In this document: piece after piece, positions 1 through 9,687 of the stretch | How positions within the stretch are numbered: the first letter of the stretch is position 1 | Layout of the letters: each line of letters begins with the position of its first letter | Source of the DNA: Rathayibacter sp. VKM Ac-2760 | GTDB taxonomy: Bacteria > Actinomycetota > Actinomycetes > Actinomycetales > Microbacteriaceae | Direction of reading: 5' to 3' | Length of the DNA: 64,000 nucleotides | Assembly: GCF_009834185.1 (NCBI RefSeq) | Contig: NZ_CP047173.1 | Coordinates: 3,410,001-3,474,000, forward strand | The notes under the pieces: generated by a model | What the model saw: only the letters and a program-made list of their open reading frames with translations | The model's database searches: none | Told to the model about the DNA's origin: nothing | Translations under genes and position numbers: made by a program

Positions 1-512
1 GCGAGCTGCTCTCGGCGTCCTCGCCCGACCTCGACACCAACCACGTCGTGCCCGACCTCGACGTCGACGCGAACGAGCTCTCGCTGGTCTACCGCGCCCG
101 CGGGCTCTCGCAGGAGGAGGCGGACGCCCGCGCCGCCCGCGTCTTCTCCGGTCTGCGGGGCGGCGCGGCGCCGACCTCGCCGATCACGATCGGCGGCGTG
201 AAGGCCGACCCGTCGGTCGACGAGTACGAGTCGATCGGCACCGGCATGGGCGCGGCGCTCTCGAGCTTCTGCTTCTTCGCGTCCGGCGCGATCATCCCGG
301 TGCTGCCCTACCTGCTCGGGATGTCCGGGCTGGCCGCGGTGATCCTCGCCTCGGTCCTCGTCGGCCTGGCGCTGCTCGCGACCGGTGCGATCGTCGGCCT
401 GCTCTCGGGCGCGCCGCCCCTCGCGCGCGCGCTGCGCCAGCTCGGCATCGGCTACGGCGCGGCGCTCGTCACCTACCTGCTCGGGCTGCTCTTCGGCGCG
501 TCGGGGGTGTGA
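1..512 (+). CDS. VIT1/CCC1-family transporter, C-terminal part (5' end outside the window)
   Basis: The frame is open from base 3, so the gene starts upstream; about 169 residues are visible. A soluble stretch (LVYRARGLSQEEADARAARV) resembles the cytosolic helical segment of vacuolar iron transporter/CCC1 proteins. Three hydrophobic segments follow, roughly residues 80-105, 108-133 and 145-167 of the visible part, and the stop comes shortly after the last one. Family members move iron or manganese across membranes, and many bacterial ones carry a ferritin-like N-terminal domain; whether this one does cannot be seen. It converges on the next gene, with an intergenic repeat between them. Confidence 0.75.
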   Translation, partial: ELLSASSPDLDTNHVVPDLDVDANELSLVYRARGLSQEEADARAARVFSGLRGGAAPTSPITIGGVKADPSVDEYESIGTGMGAALSSFCFFASGAIIPVLPYLLGMSGLAAVILASVLVGLALLATGAIVGLLSGAPPLARALRQLGIGYGAALVTYLLGLLFGASGV

Positions 513-546
513 GGCCACCCGCTGATCGAGCAGCGGGCGCCGTCCT

Positions 547-648
547 GCTGATCGAGTAGCCCGCAGAGCGGGCGTATCGAGATCCCCCTCCACCAGAAGT
601 GCCGGTGACAGCGGGCTCGATACGCCCCTCCTGGGCTACTCGACCAGC
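547..648. repeat. Composite intergenic repeat, locus 1 (forward arm 547-585, reverse arm 616-648)
   Basis: The forward arm contains CTGATCGAGTAGCC and CGTATCGAGAT around a small GC hairpin. The reverse arm contains CTCGATACGCC and GGCTACTCGACCAG, its reverse complement. The spacer includes CCACCAG. The same composite occurs near 35.1, 43.3, 57.1 and 61.7 kb. It lies between two convergent genes. A partial third copy begins near 523. Confidence 0.8.
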
Positions 649-665
649 AGGGGCCCTCCGCCAGG

Positions 666-1328
666 TCAGACGCTCGTCGCCTCCGCCTCGGACTCGTCGT
701 CGAGCGCCGAGGGCCGCGCCTTCGGCCGGGCCCGCCAGCGCAGCGCCGCGACGCCCATCGCGAGCAGCAGCGCGAACGGCAGGCTGCCCAGCAGCGGGAT
801 CGACGCGTAGTAGACGATCTGCCGCTGGATCCACTCCGGCGACGGGGTGTCGCTGTCGCCGTAGTACGACGCGGGCGGCGAGGAGTAGCCGTTGTAGAGC
901 AATGCGACGCCGAGCACGCTGCCGGCGAGACCGGCGAGCAGCAGGGCGAGCAGCCACGGATTCCGCAGGAGCGGGGCCGACGGCTCGGGAGCGACCTCGG
1001 CGCGGCGGGCGGGCGCCTCCTCGCGGGGCGCGTCGGCGAACGGCTGAGCGGTCGCAGCGGCGTCCGCGTCCGAGGGCAGGCGCGCGGGCGCCGCGGCGGG
1101 AGCCGCCGCCTCCGCCCGTCGGGACCGCCGGGTGTCGGCCGTGGTCGCGATGTCCGCGAGAGCCGGCGCGCGGCGCCGGGCGATCCCCTCGGGCGCCGTC
1201 CCGGGCCGCGCGAAGGCGCGCTCGTCGCCGCGCACCCGGTCCACTCCCCCGGCGAAGCCGCGCTGGAAGGCGGGGTCGTACCGCGGATCCACGCGCTCGC
1301 GCTCGGCTCCGCCGCGTTCAGTCATCAT
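666..1328 (-). CDS. Membrane protein with disordered N-terminus, unknown function
   Basis: About 220 residues. The first 120 are rich in Ala, Pro, Arg and acidic residues with no recognisable domain. Two hydrophobic segments follow, near residues 132-152 (LLALLLAGLAGSVLGVALLY) and 178-200 (PLLGSLPFALLLAMGVAALR), separated by a short Ser/Tyr/Pro-rich loop. The start is placed at the ATGATG that overlaps the pheA stop, which implies translational coupling. I do not recognise the family; the layout resembles small actinobacterial envelope proteins carried behind pheA. Confidence 0.6.
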   Translation of the reverse strand: MMTERGGAERERVDPRYDPAFQRGFAGGVDRVRGDERAFARPGTAPEGIARRRAPALADIATTADTRRSRRAEAAAPAAAPARLPSDADAAATAQPFADAPREEAPARRAEVAPEPSAPLLRNPWLLALLLAGLAGSVLGVALLYNGYSSPPASYYGDSDTPSPEWIQRQIVYYASIPLLGSLPFALLLAMGVAALRWRARPKARPSALDDESEAEATSV

Positions 1329-2301
1329 CGACCTCCGGTTCGCTGCCGAGGATCCCGCGCAGCCAGTCGCGGGCCTCGATGAACACCTCGTCGTCGTAGC
1401 GTCGCACGTACGAGACCGGACGGCGATCCGCACGGGGATACGAGCCGAGGAAGATCACCCGCGGGCTGAAGCGGCGAAGGCCCAGCAGGGCGTCGGCGAC
1501 CCGCTCGTCGTGCGCGTGCCCGTCGAGGTCGATGACGAAGCGGTAGCGGCCGAGGGCGTCGCCGATCGGGCGCGACTGGATCATGCTCAGGTTCACTCCG
1601 CGGGTCGCGAACTGCTCGAGCATGTCCAGCAGCGCACCCGGGGCGTCGGAGGGCAGCTCGACGATGAGGCTGGTCTTGTCGGCGCCGGTCGGCTCCGGCA
1701 GCACGCGCGAGCGCGACACGTGCACGAAGCGGGTGACCGCGTTCGGATTGTCGCCGATCCGCTCGGCGAGCACGTCGACGCCGTGGTGGGCGACGATGCC
1801 CGGCGGGGCGATCGCGGCCTGCGCGGGCGAGCCGGCCAGCAGATCGATCGTGGCCTGGACGTTGCTCGACGCGGGGAGGTGCTCGTGGCTCGGGATCTCG
1901 CGGTCGAGCCACTGCCGGCACTGGCCGTAGGCGACCGGGTGCGCGGCGACGATCCGCACGTCCTCGAGGCGGGTGCCCGGGCGGCCGACCAGGATGAACG
2001 AGACCGGCACGAGGTACTCCCCCACGATGCGCACCCCGGGGATCTTCGCCAGCGCGTCCTGCGCGGCCGTCACTCCGCCCTCGACCGAGTTCTCGATCGC
2101 GATCACGGCGCCGTCGCTGCGGCCGGTGACGAGGTCGTCGAGCGCCTCGCCGACATTGGCGACGCTGCGCCACATGTGCCCGCGCGCCTCGGGCACCTGC
2201 GCGAGCGCCGCCTCCGTGAACGTGCCGGAGGGCCCGAGATAACTGTAGGTGCGGGGGGCGGAGGCGGTGTCGGGGACACCGTCGGAGGCGCGGTCGGGCA
2301 T
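1318..2301 (-). CDS. pheA: Prephenate dehydratase
   Basis: About 327 residues. It converts prephenate to phenylpyruvate in phenylalanine biosynthesis. The N-terminal catalytic domain opens with YSYLGPSGTFTEAAL and contains ENSVEGGV. The TRF motif (NAVTRFVHV), characteristic of the prephenate dehydratase active site, is present. A C-terminal ACT domain (KTSLIVELPSDAPGALLDML, then SMIQSRP) corresponds to the GALV/ESRP phenylalanine-binding motifs, so feedback inhibition is likely. There is no fused chorismate mutase, as is usual in actinobacteria. The ATG at 2301 gives the normal N-terminus; longer in-frame extensions are only antisense to pgm. The gene is divergent from pgm. Confidence 0.93.
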   Translation of the reverse strand: MPDRASDGVPDTASAPRTYSYLGPSGTFTEAALAQVPEARGHMWRSVANVGEALDDLVTGRSDGAVIAIENSVEGGVTAAQDALAKIPGVRIVGEYLVPVSFILVGRPGTRLEDVRIVAAHPVAYGQCRQWLDREIPSHEHLPASSNVQATIDLLAGSPAQAAIAPPGIVAHHGVDVLAERIGDNPNAVTRFVHVSRSRVLPEPTGADKTSLIVELPSDAPGALLDMLEQFATRGVNLSMIQSRPIGDALGRYRFVIDLDGHAHDERVADALLGLRRFSPRVIFLGSYPRADRRPVSYVRRYDDEVFIEARDWLRGILGSEPEVDDD

Positions 2302-2370
2302 GGCGGACAGCCTAGCCAGCGCCTGTCCAGCCGGTATCGCGGCCCCGGCGCGACTGCCACTATGGACCCC

Positions 2371-3993
<1,623 letters not shown>

Positions 3994-4026
3994 CCCGCGT
4001 GACCACTCACTGCCGCCCGCCGGCCC

Positions 4027-4082
4027 GACTCGCCCGAGAAGGCTCGTTCTCCGCCCGGGGAACGAGCCTTCTCGGGCGAGTC
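4027..4082. repeat. Cassette A palindrome, left copy
   Basis: A near-perfect hairpin: a 22-bp perfect stem (4027-4048 with 4061-4082; core CTCGCCCGAGAAGGCTCG) that can extend by four more pairs, one of them G-T, leaving a 4-nt loop. Its right edge overlaps the stop codon (4081-4083) of the minus-strand DUF559 gene. A second copy lies at 5012-5065 on the other side of that gene. It could also act as a bidirectional terminator between the convergent pgm and DUF559 genes. Confidence 0.9.
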
Positions 4083-4953
4083 AGCGCGGCAGCGCTGATC
4101 GGACCTGAGCCACGACGGCGGACAGGTCGGCGAGGTCGTCGCCGGTGAGCTCGATCACGTTCCAGCCGGCGGCGCGCAGGCGGCGGGCCCGCGCGATGTC
4201 CTTCCGCCAGCGGCCGGGCTCGGAGCGGTGGTGGTCGCCGTGGTACTCGACGATGACGCGGGCCCAGGCGAGGCAGAGGTCGACCCGGCCGAGGAAGACG
4301 CCGGTCTCGTCGTAGATCTCGACGTTCGCCTCGATCCCGGTGATCCCGGCCAGCACGAGGGCGACCCGCACGCGCGACTCCGGCCGAGACTCCGCCCGCG
4401 CGTCGAGCAGACCGAGGGCCGGCCGGAGGCGCGCGATGCCGCGCCGCCCCGGATATCGGGCGACGGTCGCCTCGAGCAGCGACAGGCTGACGAGTCGGCG
4501 GTGCAACAGGTCGTCTCCGACCGCGACCAGGTCGGGCAGGTCGAGAACCGCCCCGAGGTCGCACCAGGTGCGGGCCGGAGAGGTGAGCGCGCCGCGGCGT
4601 CCCACGACGAGGTCGGCGGAGCGGTCGATGCGGAGGCTGCGCCCCGCCAGTCCATCGGCATGCGGCGCGCGAGCCGGCGCCGCGACGGCGACGTCGAGGA
4701 CGAGGCGCTGCTCCCAGCGGCGATCGAGCGGAGCGCCCCACAGCAGCGCGGCCGTCGGGCCGCAGAGGAAGACGTGGTCGCCGAGCCGGTGAAGCACCGC
4801 CGCGCACCGGTCGCCGAGGGTGACCACCGGAGTCGTCGAGCGGACGCCGAAGATCGGAGCCGACACGCCCGCCGACCGCATCCGAGCGCGCGACCAGCCC
4901 GCCGCTCTCCCCTCCGACACGCGGAAGACGCCCTCGGGCTCGTCGCTGATCAC
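4081..4953 (-). CDS. DUF559-domain (Vsr-like endonuclease fold) protein, cassette A
   Basis: About 290 residues from GTG 4953; an ATG at 5013 would add 20 and run into the right palindrome, so the start is uncertain. An N-terminal region (GVFRVSEGRAAGWSRARMRS) resembles the winged-helix segment of AbiEi/DUF559 proteins. The C-terminal 110 residues carry the DUF559 signature: LGRVDLCLAWARVIVEYHGD, then HHR, KDIARARRL and GWNVIELTGDDL. This is the PD-(D/E)XK/Vsr-like fold, with Asp, Glu and Lys/Arg candidates present. In family members the Glu-Tyr-Asp-Gly motif is usual; here it reads EYHG. The substrate is unknown. The gene is boxed by two copies of one palindrome. Confidence 0.75.
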   Translation of the reverse strand: MISDEPEGVFRVSEGRAAGWSRARMRSAGVSAPIFGVRSTTPVVTLGDRCAAVLHRLGDHVFLCGPTAALLWGAPLDRRWEQRLVLDVAVAAPARAPHADGLAGRSLRIDRSADLVVGRRGALTSPARTWCDLGAVLDLPDLVAVGDDLLHRRLVSLSLLEATVARYPGRRGIARLRPALGLLDARAESRPESRVRVALVLAGITGIEANVEIYDETGVFLGRVDLCLAWARVIVEYHGDHHRSEPGRWRKDIARARRLRAAGWNVIELTGDDLADLSAVVAQVRSALPR

Positions 4954-5011
4954 CGCGCCATGCTGGCGCTTCTGCGCGCCGCTCGCGCAGAGCTCTCCAC
5001 AGGCAGCGCCC

Positions 5012-5065
5012 ACTCGCCCGAGAAGGCTCGTTCTCGACGTGGAGAACGAGCCTTCTCGGGCGAGT
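5012..5065. repeat. Cassette A palindrome, right copy
   Basis: A perfect 24-bp stem (5012-5035 with 5042-5065) and a 6-nt loop. Aligned directly with 4028-4085 it matches at 53 of 58 positions, and all differences fall in the loop region. It lies upstream of the DUF559 gene and 13 bp beyond the 3' end of the aldo/keto reductase gene, so a terminator role for the reductase is possible. Confidence 0.9.
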
Positions 5066-5078
5066 CAGCAGCTGACGG

Positions 5079-6065
5079 CTACCAGCGGGGGTGGACCGTG
5101 GGGCGGAAGTGCGTGTCGTAGAGGGCGGTGACGGCCTCCATGACGGCGGGGCCGAGGGGGGCCGCGTCGGCGGCGGTGGCGTTCGCGCGGGCCTGCTCGA
5201 CGGAGCGGGCGCCGGGGATGACGGCCGTCACTCCGTCCTGCTGGATGATCCAGGCGAGGGCGGCGGTGGCGGGCGCCAGGCCGTGGTCGGCGGCGAGCCG
5301 GGAGAACTCCTGCGCGGCCTCGACGCCGGTGGCGAAGTCGACGCCGGAGAAGGTCTCGCCGACGTCGAAGGCCGAGCCGTCGCGGTTGTAGTTCCGGTGG
5401 TCGTCCGGCGCGAAGACGGTCTCGGTCGTGTAGCGGCCGCTGAGCAGGCCCGAGGCGAGCGGGACGCGCGCCAGGATGCCGACGCCGGCCTCGCGAGCGG
5501 CGGGCAGCACCTCGTCCAGCGGCTTCAGCCGGAACGCGTTGAGGATGATCTGCACGCTCGCGACGTTCGGCCGCGCGATCGCGGTGAGCGCCTCCTCCGT
5601 GCGCTCGACCGAGACGCCGTAGTGCGCGATCGCGCCCTCGTCGACGAGCGTGTCGAGCGCGTCGAAGACGGCGTCGTCGGAGTAGACGGAGGTCGGCGGG
5701 CAGTGCAGCTGCACCAGGTCGAGCGTGTCGACGCCGAGGTTCGCGCGCGAGCGGTCGGTCCAGGCGCGGAAGTTCTCGAGCACGTAGTTCGCGGGGATCT
5801 GCTCGACCCGGCGGCCCATCTTGGTGGCGACGAACACCTCCGCGTCCGGGTTCGCGGCGCGCCAGGCGCCGATCGTGCGCTCGCTGCGGCCGTCGCCGTA
5901 GACGTCCGCGGTGTCGAAGAGGGTGACGCCCGCGTCGGCCGCCGCGTCGAGGATCGCGAGGGCGTCGCTCTCGGCGACGTCACCCCAGTCGGCACCGAGC
6001 TGCCAGGTTCCGAGGCCGACGACGGAGACGGGCGCACCGGTGCGGCCGAAGATTCGAGTTTCCAT
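5079..6065 (-). CDS. Aldo/keto reductase
   Basis: 328 residues, normal for the family. It is an NADPH-dependent oxidoreductase with a TIM barrel. The catalytic tetrad is visible: Asp and Tyr in FDTADVYGDGRS (about 50-61), Lys in VATKMGRR (about 80) and His in LVQLHCPP (about 120). The C-terminal cofactor site AVIPGARSVEQARAN is intact. The substrate cannot be predicted. It is divergent from the ribokinase gene, with about 64 bp between them. Confidence 0.92.
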   Translation of the reverse strand: METRIFGRTGAPVSVVGLGTWQLGADWGDVAESDALAILDAAADAGVTLFDTADVYGDGRSERTIGAWRAANPDAEVFVATKMGRRVEQIPANYVLENFRAWTDRSRANLGVDTLDLVQLHCPPTSVYSDDAVFDALDTLVDEGAIAHYGVSVERTEEALTAIARPNVASVQIILNAFRLKPLDEVLPAAREAGVGILARVPLASGLLSGRYTTETVFAPDDHRNYNRDGSAFDVGETFSGVDFATGVEAAQEFSRLAADHGLAPATAALAWIIQQDGVTAVIPGARSVEQARANATAADAAPLGPAVMEAVTALYDTHFRPTVHPRW

Positions 6066-6129
6066 CCCACCACCGTAGGTGCGGCCGGAGGATGCCAGGA
6101 GCCCCTTGCGCGTGCCCTACCGTCGGAGC

Positions 6130-7062
6130 ATGAGCCTCGTCGTCCTCGGTAGTGCCAATCTCGATCACGTCCACCGGGTCACCCGCATTCCCGCCCCCGG
6201 CGAGACGGTCCTCGCCCTCGACTCCCGCACCTTCCCCGGCGGCAAGGGACTCAACCAGGCGGTCGCCGCCGCCCGCACGGCCGCCGGCAGCGTCTTCGTC
6301 ACGAGCCTCGGCCGCGACGCCGCGGGCGACGAGCTGGCAGCGCTGCTCGCCGAGGAGCCGCTCGAGCTGCACGCCCGCCGCGGCGAGGACCGCACCGGCA
6401 CCGCGCAGATCACGGTCGACGAGGCGGGCGAGAACGCGATCGTGGTCGACTCCGGCGCGAACGCGGCCTTCACCGGCCTCACCGCCGAGGAGGAGCGCCT
6501 GGTCGCGGACGCCGACGCGCTGCTGCTCCAGCTCGAGATCCCCGTCGCGACGGTGCTGGCGGCGGCCCGCGCCGGCCGCGCGGCGGCGACCACCACGATC
6601 CTGAACGCGGCGCCGATCGGCCCGCTGCCGGCCGAGCTGCTCGCGGAGCTCGACGTGCTGATCGTCAACGAGCACGAGGCGCGCGAGCTCGGCGCCGAGC
6701 GCGGTCTCGCGGCCGCCGACGACACGGCGCTCGCGGTCGCCCTCACCGCGCTCGTCCCGCTCGTGCTGGTCACGCTCGGCTCCGACGGCGTCGTCGTCGC
6801 GGTGCGCGACCGCGAGCCGGTGCGTGCGCCGGCCTTCCGCGTCGAGGTCGTCGACACGACCGGCGCCGGCGACACCTTCTGCGGCGTCTTCGCGGCGCGA
6901 CTCGCGAGCGGCGGCGAGAGGCTCGACGACCCGGCCGCGCTCGTCGAGCTCGTCCGCTGGGCGACCGCGGCCGCGGCGATCTCGGTCACCCGGCCCGGCG
7001 CGGCGGTCTCGACGCCGACGGCGGCCGAGACGGAGTCGTTCCTCGCCGATCACGGCGCCTAG
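6130..7062 (+). CDS. rbsK: Ribokinase (PfkB family)
   Basis: 310 residues. It phosphorylates ribose, or a related sugar, with ATP. The N-terminal motif FPGGKGLNQAVAAAR matches PfkB signature 1, and DTTGAGDTFCGVFAARL near residue 245 is signature 2 with the catalytic Asp in GAGD. Gly, Asn and Gly residues for sugar binding near the N-terminus (GSANLD, GGKGLNQ) are present. ATG 6130 gives the typical start MSLVVLGSANLD. There is no ribose transporter next to it, so the physiological substrate is less certain than the family. Confidence 0.88.
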   Translation: MSLVVLGSANLDHVHRVTRIPAPGETVLALDSRTFPGGKGLNQAVAAARTAAGSVFVTSLGRDAAGDELAALLAEEPLELHARRGEDRTGTAQITVDEAGENAIVVDSGANAAFTGLTAEEERLVADADALLLQLEIPVATVLAAARAGRAAATTTILNAAPIGPLPAELLAELDVLIVNEHEARELGAERGLAAADDTALAVALTALVPLVLVTLGSDGVVVAVRDREPVRAPAFRVEVVDTTGAGDTFCGVFAARLASGGERLDDPAALVELVRWATAAAAISVTRPGAAVSTPTAAETESFLADHGA

Positions 7063-7086
7063 GGGGCCGCGGCCCTCCCGGCCGGG

Positions 7087-7518
7087 TCAGTCGACCGAGG
7101 CGATCCGGATCGCGACGCTCGCGCGACGCCCGGGGTGCTCGCGCCGGCACCACTCGCGCACAGCGGAGCCGACCGCGCGGGCGACGTCGGGCGCCGAGGA
7201 GTCGGCGGCGACGCAGACGTCCGCGGACACCGACACCTCGTCGCCGAGGACGCGCACGAGCACCGGCTCGGCGAAGGTCCCGCCGGAGACCGCGCCGAGC
7301 GGTCCGTCCGCGGCGTCGACCGAGGACGGCGTGAGCGCACCGGCGGCGTGGGCGAGCACGTCGCGCACCTGGCCGCGCGCCGGGACGAGCATCGCCACTC
7401 CGGCCAGGGCGCGGATCTCGGCGGTGAGCACGGCGGCCGCGCTCGGCGCCGGCTCGCCGGGAGCGCCCGCGGGCACCAGCACGACCGGGGCGACGGGGAG
7501 CTGCTCGGACTCGGTCAC
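7087..7518 (-). CDS. Small protein of the Asp23/ECF sigma locus, unknown function
   Basis: 143 residues, GTG start at 7518 overlapping the stop of the upstream gene (GTGA). It is Ala/Val-rich with no membrane segment. The pattern of alternating hydrophobic strands (VLVRVLGDEVSVSADVCVAA, then helix, then RASVAIRIASVD) is like half of an Asp23 fold. It is the last gene of the sigma factor operon. The family was not recognised; an Asp23-like accessory role is inferred from position. Confidence 0.6.
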   Translation of the reverse strand: MTESEQLPVAPVVLVPAGAPGEPAPSAAAVLTAEIRALAGVAMLVPARGQVRDVLAHAAGALTPSSVDAADGPLGAVSGGTFAEPVLVRVLGDEVSVSADVCVAADSSAPDVARAVGSAVREWCRREHPGRRASVAIRIASVD

Positions 7519-8177
7519 GACTCCTCCTCCCCCGGGACGTAGACGTCCTCGACGCGGACGTCGATCGTCGAGACGCGCAGCTCGGTCTGGGTGAGCAGGC
7601 GGGAGTGGATCCGCTCGCGCACCTGCTGCGCCGCGTCCGCGATCGGGACGCCCCAGAACACCGAGATCGTCACCTCGACCGCGATGTCGGCACCGGGATC
7701 GGCGACGTCGCCCTGCAGCCGGCAGCGGCCGACGAGGACTCCGGAGACGCTGTCCCCGGCCTCGCGGACGATGCCGCGGACGGCGCCCTCGGTGATCGTC
7801 AGCTCGACGTCGGGGTCGGTGCTCGCGAGCGGGATGTCGCGGCCGGCGCGCGCCTCGCGCCGCACCTGGGTGAGGATCGAGCCGAACCAGTTCTCGGTGG
7901 GGGCCGGGAGGTGCGCCGCGTCGTCGTCGATCAGCGCGCCGGACAGCGCGCGGACGCGCTCGAGGGCGCGCAGCGTGCGCCGGTGCTCCGGCGACTCCTC
8001 GATGGCGGGGTCGTAGGGCAGGCGGCCGCGGTCGAGGTAGTCGCCGAGCTCGTCGATCCCGATCGTGTCGGCGGAGTCGGGGTCGGTGTCGGCGGCGGGA
8101 TCGGCCGGTGGCACGCTCAGCGGCAGCACGGCGTCCTCGCCGTCGCCGCGCGGGCCGGACGTCTCGTCCGGGGTCAT
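7515..8177 (-). CDS. Asp23/Gls24-like protein
   Basis: 220 residues. The N-terminal 100 are acidic and contain a helical segment (ALERVRALSGAL) like an anti-sigma or adaptor region. The C-terminal 110 residues (DVELTITEGAVRGIVREAGD to STIDVRVEDVYVP) follow the Asp23 pattern of beta strand, helix and a final I-V-V strand. It is encoded directly after the ECF sigma gene, so a role in sensing or restraining the sigma factor is possible but inferred. The next gene overlaps it by 4 nt. Confidence 0.65.
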   Translation of the reverse strand: MTPDETSGPRGDGEDAVLPLSVPPADPAADTDPDSADTIGIDELGDYLDRGRLPYDPAIEESPEHRRTLRALERVRALSGALIDDDAAHLPAPTENWFGSILTQVRREARAGRDIPLASTDPDVELTITEGAVRGIVREAGDSVSGVLVGRCRLQGDVADPGADIAVEVTISVFWGVPIADAAQQVRERIHSRLLTQTELRVSTIDVRVEDVYVPGEEES

Positions 8178-8220
8178 CGTGCCGGCTCCGTCATCGCGCC
8201 GACTCCTTCATCGCAGGCCC

Positions 8221-8769
8221 TCATCGCCAGTCCTCCATCGCCACGACCAGCGACTCCCGCGCCCGCGCGAGCTTGCCGCGCACGGCGGTGACGGTGATGC
8301 CGAGGTGCTCGGCGATCTCACCATACGACTCGCCGCCGACCTCGCGGAGCAGCCAGCACTGCCGCTGGGTCTCGGGCAGCTCGGCCAGCGCCTTCGCGAG
8401 GGCGCGCATCGCGTCGCTCTGCTCGACCGACTCGAACGGGCCGGGCTCGCGCGCCGGCGGGTGCTCGACGGCGTCGACGTCGTCGACGGGCTTGCGCTGG
8501 CGGAGCAGGTCGACGCTGGACCGGCTGACGATCCGCATCATCCAGCTCCGCACGCTCGCGGGCTCCTTGAGCTGCGGCAGCTGCGCCCAGACGGTGATCA
8601 GCGCGTTCTGCACCGCGTCGGAGGCGTCGGCCTGCGAGCCGGTCAGCCGCCAGGCGTAGGCGCGCAGGATCGACTGGTGCCGCTTGACCAGCACCTCGAA
8701 CGCCCGGACGTCGCCCTCAGCGGAGCGCTCGGCGAGGAGCGCGTCGCTCGCCGTCTCCAGACCGGGCAT
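8221..8769 (-). CDS. ECF-type RNA polymerase sigma factor
   Basis: 182 residues. Region 2 spans about 20-90 (AFEVLVKRHQSILRAYAWRL and DAVQNALITVWAQLP); region 4 spans about 125-175 (LPETQRQCWLLREVGGESYG, then IAEHLGITVTAVRGKLARAR). The lengths fit group IV sigma factors. The start ATG 8769 is preceded by a strong GGAGGAG at a suitable distance. No ZAS zinc anti-sigma motif (HxxxCxxC) is seen in the following genes, so control may run through the Asp23-like product downstream. It is divergent from the Asp23 operon. Confidence 0.9.
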   Translation of the reverse strand: MPGLETASDALLAERSAEGDVRAFEVLVKRHQSILRAYAWRLTGSQADASDAVQNALITVWAQLPQLKEPASVRSWMMRIVSRSSVDLLRQRKPVDDVDAVEHPPAREPGPFESVEQSDAMRALAKALAELPETQRQCWLLREVGGESYGEIAEHLGITVTAVRGKLARARESLVVAMEDWR

Positions 8770-8807
8770 GGGGCTCCTCCAGCGGGCACCGGCTCGAGCC
8801 GGCATCG

Positions 8808-8827
8808 ACTATCAGGTGACTATCAGG
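8808..8827. promoter_or_regulatory. Tandem ACTATCAGG direct repeat upstream of the sigma gene
   Basis: ACTATCAGG occurs at 8808-8816 and again at 8819-8827, an 11-bp period that puts both copies on one face of the helix. It lies 39-58 bp upstream of the sigma factor start, where a promoter or operator would be. Confidence 0.45.
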
Positions 8828-8855
8828 AAAATCTCCGAATCGCACCGTGACGAAG

Positions 8856-8900
8856 TCCCGTCGGGCTCCGTCTCACTCATGAAAGCACAGCCCGACGGGA
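8856..8900. promoter_or_regulatory. Inverted repeat of two CCCGWCGGG palindromes between divergent stress operons
   Basis: Arms TCCCGTCGGGCT (8856-8867) and AGCCCGACGGGA (8889-8900) are perfect reverse complements 21 nt apart. Each contains a 9-bp palindrome, CCCGTCGGG or CCCGACGGG; their centres are 34 bp apart, about three helical turns. This suggests cooperative binding of a dimeric regulator controlling the Asp23 operon. Confidence 0.5.
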
Positions 8901-8966
8901 AATCCGCCGGACTCCCCGACCCCGGCCGCGCACCACCTGCGGCCGACGACACGCACAGGAGTCACC

Positions 8967-9452
8967 ATGAGCGACAGCACGCGCACCCCCGCCACCCCCA
9001 CCGCCCCCCGCGTCGACAAGGCCTCGGTCGACACCGTCACCAGCCTGGGCAACAGCACCGCCTCGGGCACGGCCCAGGGCCGCACCGTCATCGACGACGC
9101 CGTCGTCGCCAAGGTCGCCGGCATCGCCGCCCGCCAGGTGCCCGGCGTCTTCGCCCTCGGCAACAACGCCGCCCGCGCCTTCGGCGCGATCCGCTCGGCC
9201 GTCGGCGGGAACGACCACGCCCAGGGCGTCAGCGTCGAGGTCGGCGAGAGCCAGGTCGCCGCCGACGTGACCCTCGTCGTCGAGTACCCGGTGCCGATGC
9301 AGTCGGTCGCCGACCAGGTCCGCGCCGCGGTCTCCGAGGCCATCACCGAGCTCGTCGGCATGTCCGTCGCCGAGATCAACGTCGCCATCGTCGACGTGCA
9401 CATCCCCGGCGAGGACAAGGGCGACACCGAGACCGAGAGCCGCGTCCGATGA
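8967..9452 (+). CDS. Asp23/Gls24 family envelope stress protein
   Basis: 161 residues. Members of the Asp23 family lie under the membrane and are anchored by AmaP-like proteins in Firmicutes. The core runs from GRTVIDDAVVAKVAGIAARQ through VAADVTLVVEYPVPMQSVAD to INVAIVDVHIPGED, which is the typical strand-helix pattern. The start ATG 8967 has AGGAG at 6-8 nt. It is the first gene of a five-gene operon whose stops and starts mostly overlap. Confidence 0.9.
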   Translation: MSDSTRTPATPTAPRVDKASVDTVTSLGNSTASGTAQGRTVIDDAVVAKVAGIAARQVPGVFALGNNAARAFGAIRSAVGGNDHAQGVSVEVGESQVAADVTLVVEYPVPMQSVADQVRAAVSEAITELVGMSVAEINVAIVDVHIPGEDKGDTETESRVR

Positions 9453-9679
9453 GCGACCCCCGCACCCCCGGCACCCCGGCCCCGGCCGGCCGCAGCACCA
9501 CGCTCGGCCTCGTCGTCGGCGCGATCCTCGCCTTCGCCGCCCTGCTCTTCGGCTTCTGGGGCTTCGTCCTCACCGCCGTGTTCATGGCGCTCGGCGTCCT
9601 GATCGCGCGGATGCTCGACGGCTCGCTCGACGTGCGCAGCCTCGTGGACGTGTTCCGCGGCCGCACGACCTCTCGCTAG
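9449..9679 (+). CDS. Small two-helix membrane protein of the Asp23 operon (DUF2273-like)
   Basis: 76 residues; the start overlaps the stop of the preceding gene (ATGA). A Pro-rich N-terminus is followed by two hydrophobic segments, TLGLVVGAILAFAALLFGFW and FVLTAVFMALGVLIARMLDG. Length and layout match the DUF2273 proteins commonly encoded next to Asp23. It is probably a membrane partner of the Asp23 protein. Confidence 0.75.
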   Translation: MSDPRTPGTPAPAGRSTTLGLVVGAILAFAALLFGFWGFVLTAVFMALGVLIARMLDGSLDVRSLVDVFRGRTTSR

Positions 9680-9687
9680 GAGTAGCC

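Noticed and set aside
4027..5065. Palindrome pair A as a CRISPR array or integron attC site
   Set aside because: There are only two copies, a whole gene apart, with no cas or integrase gene.
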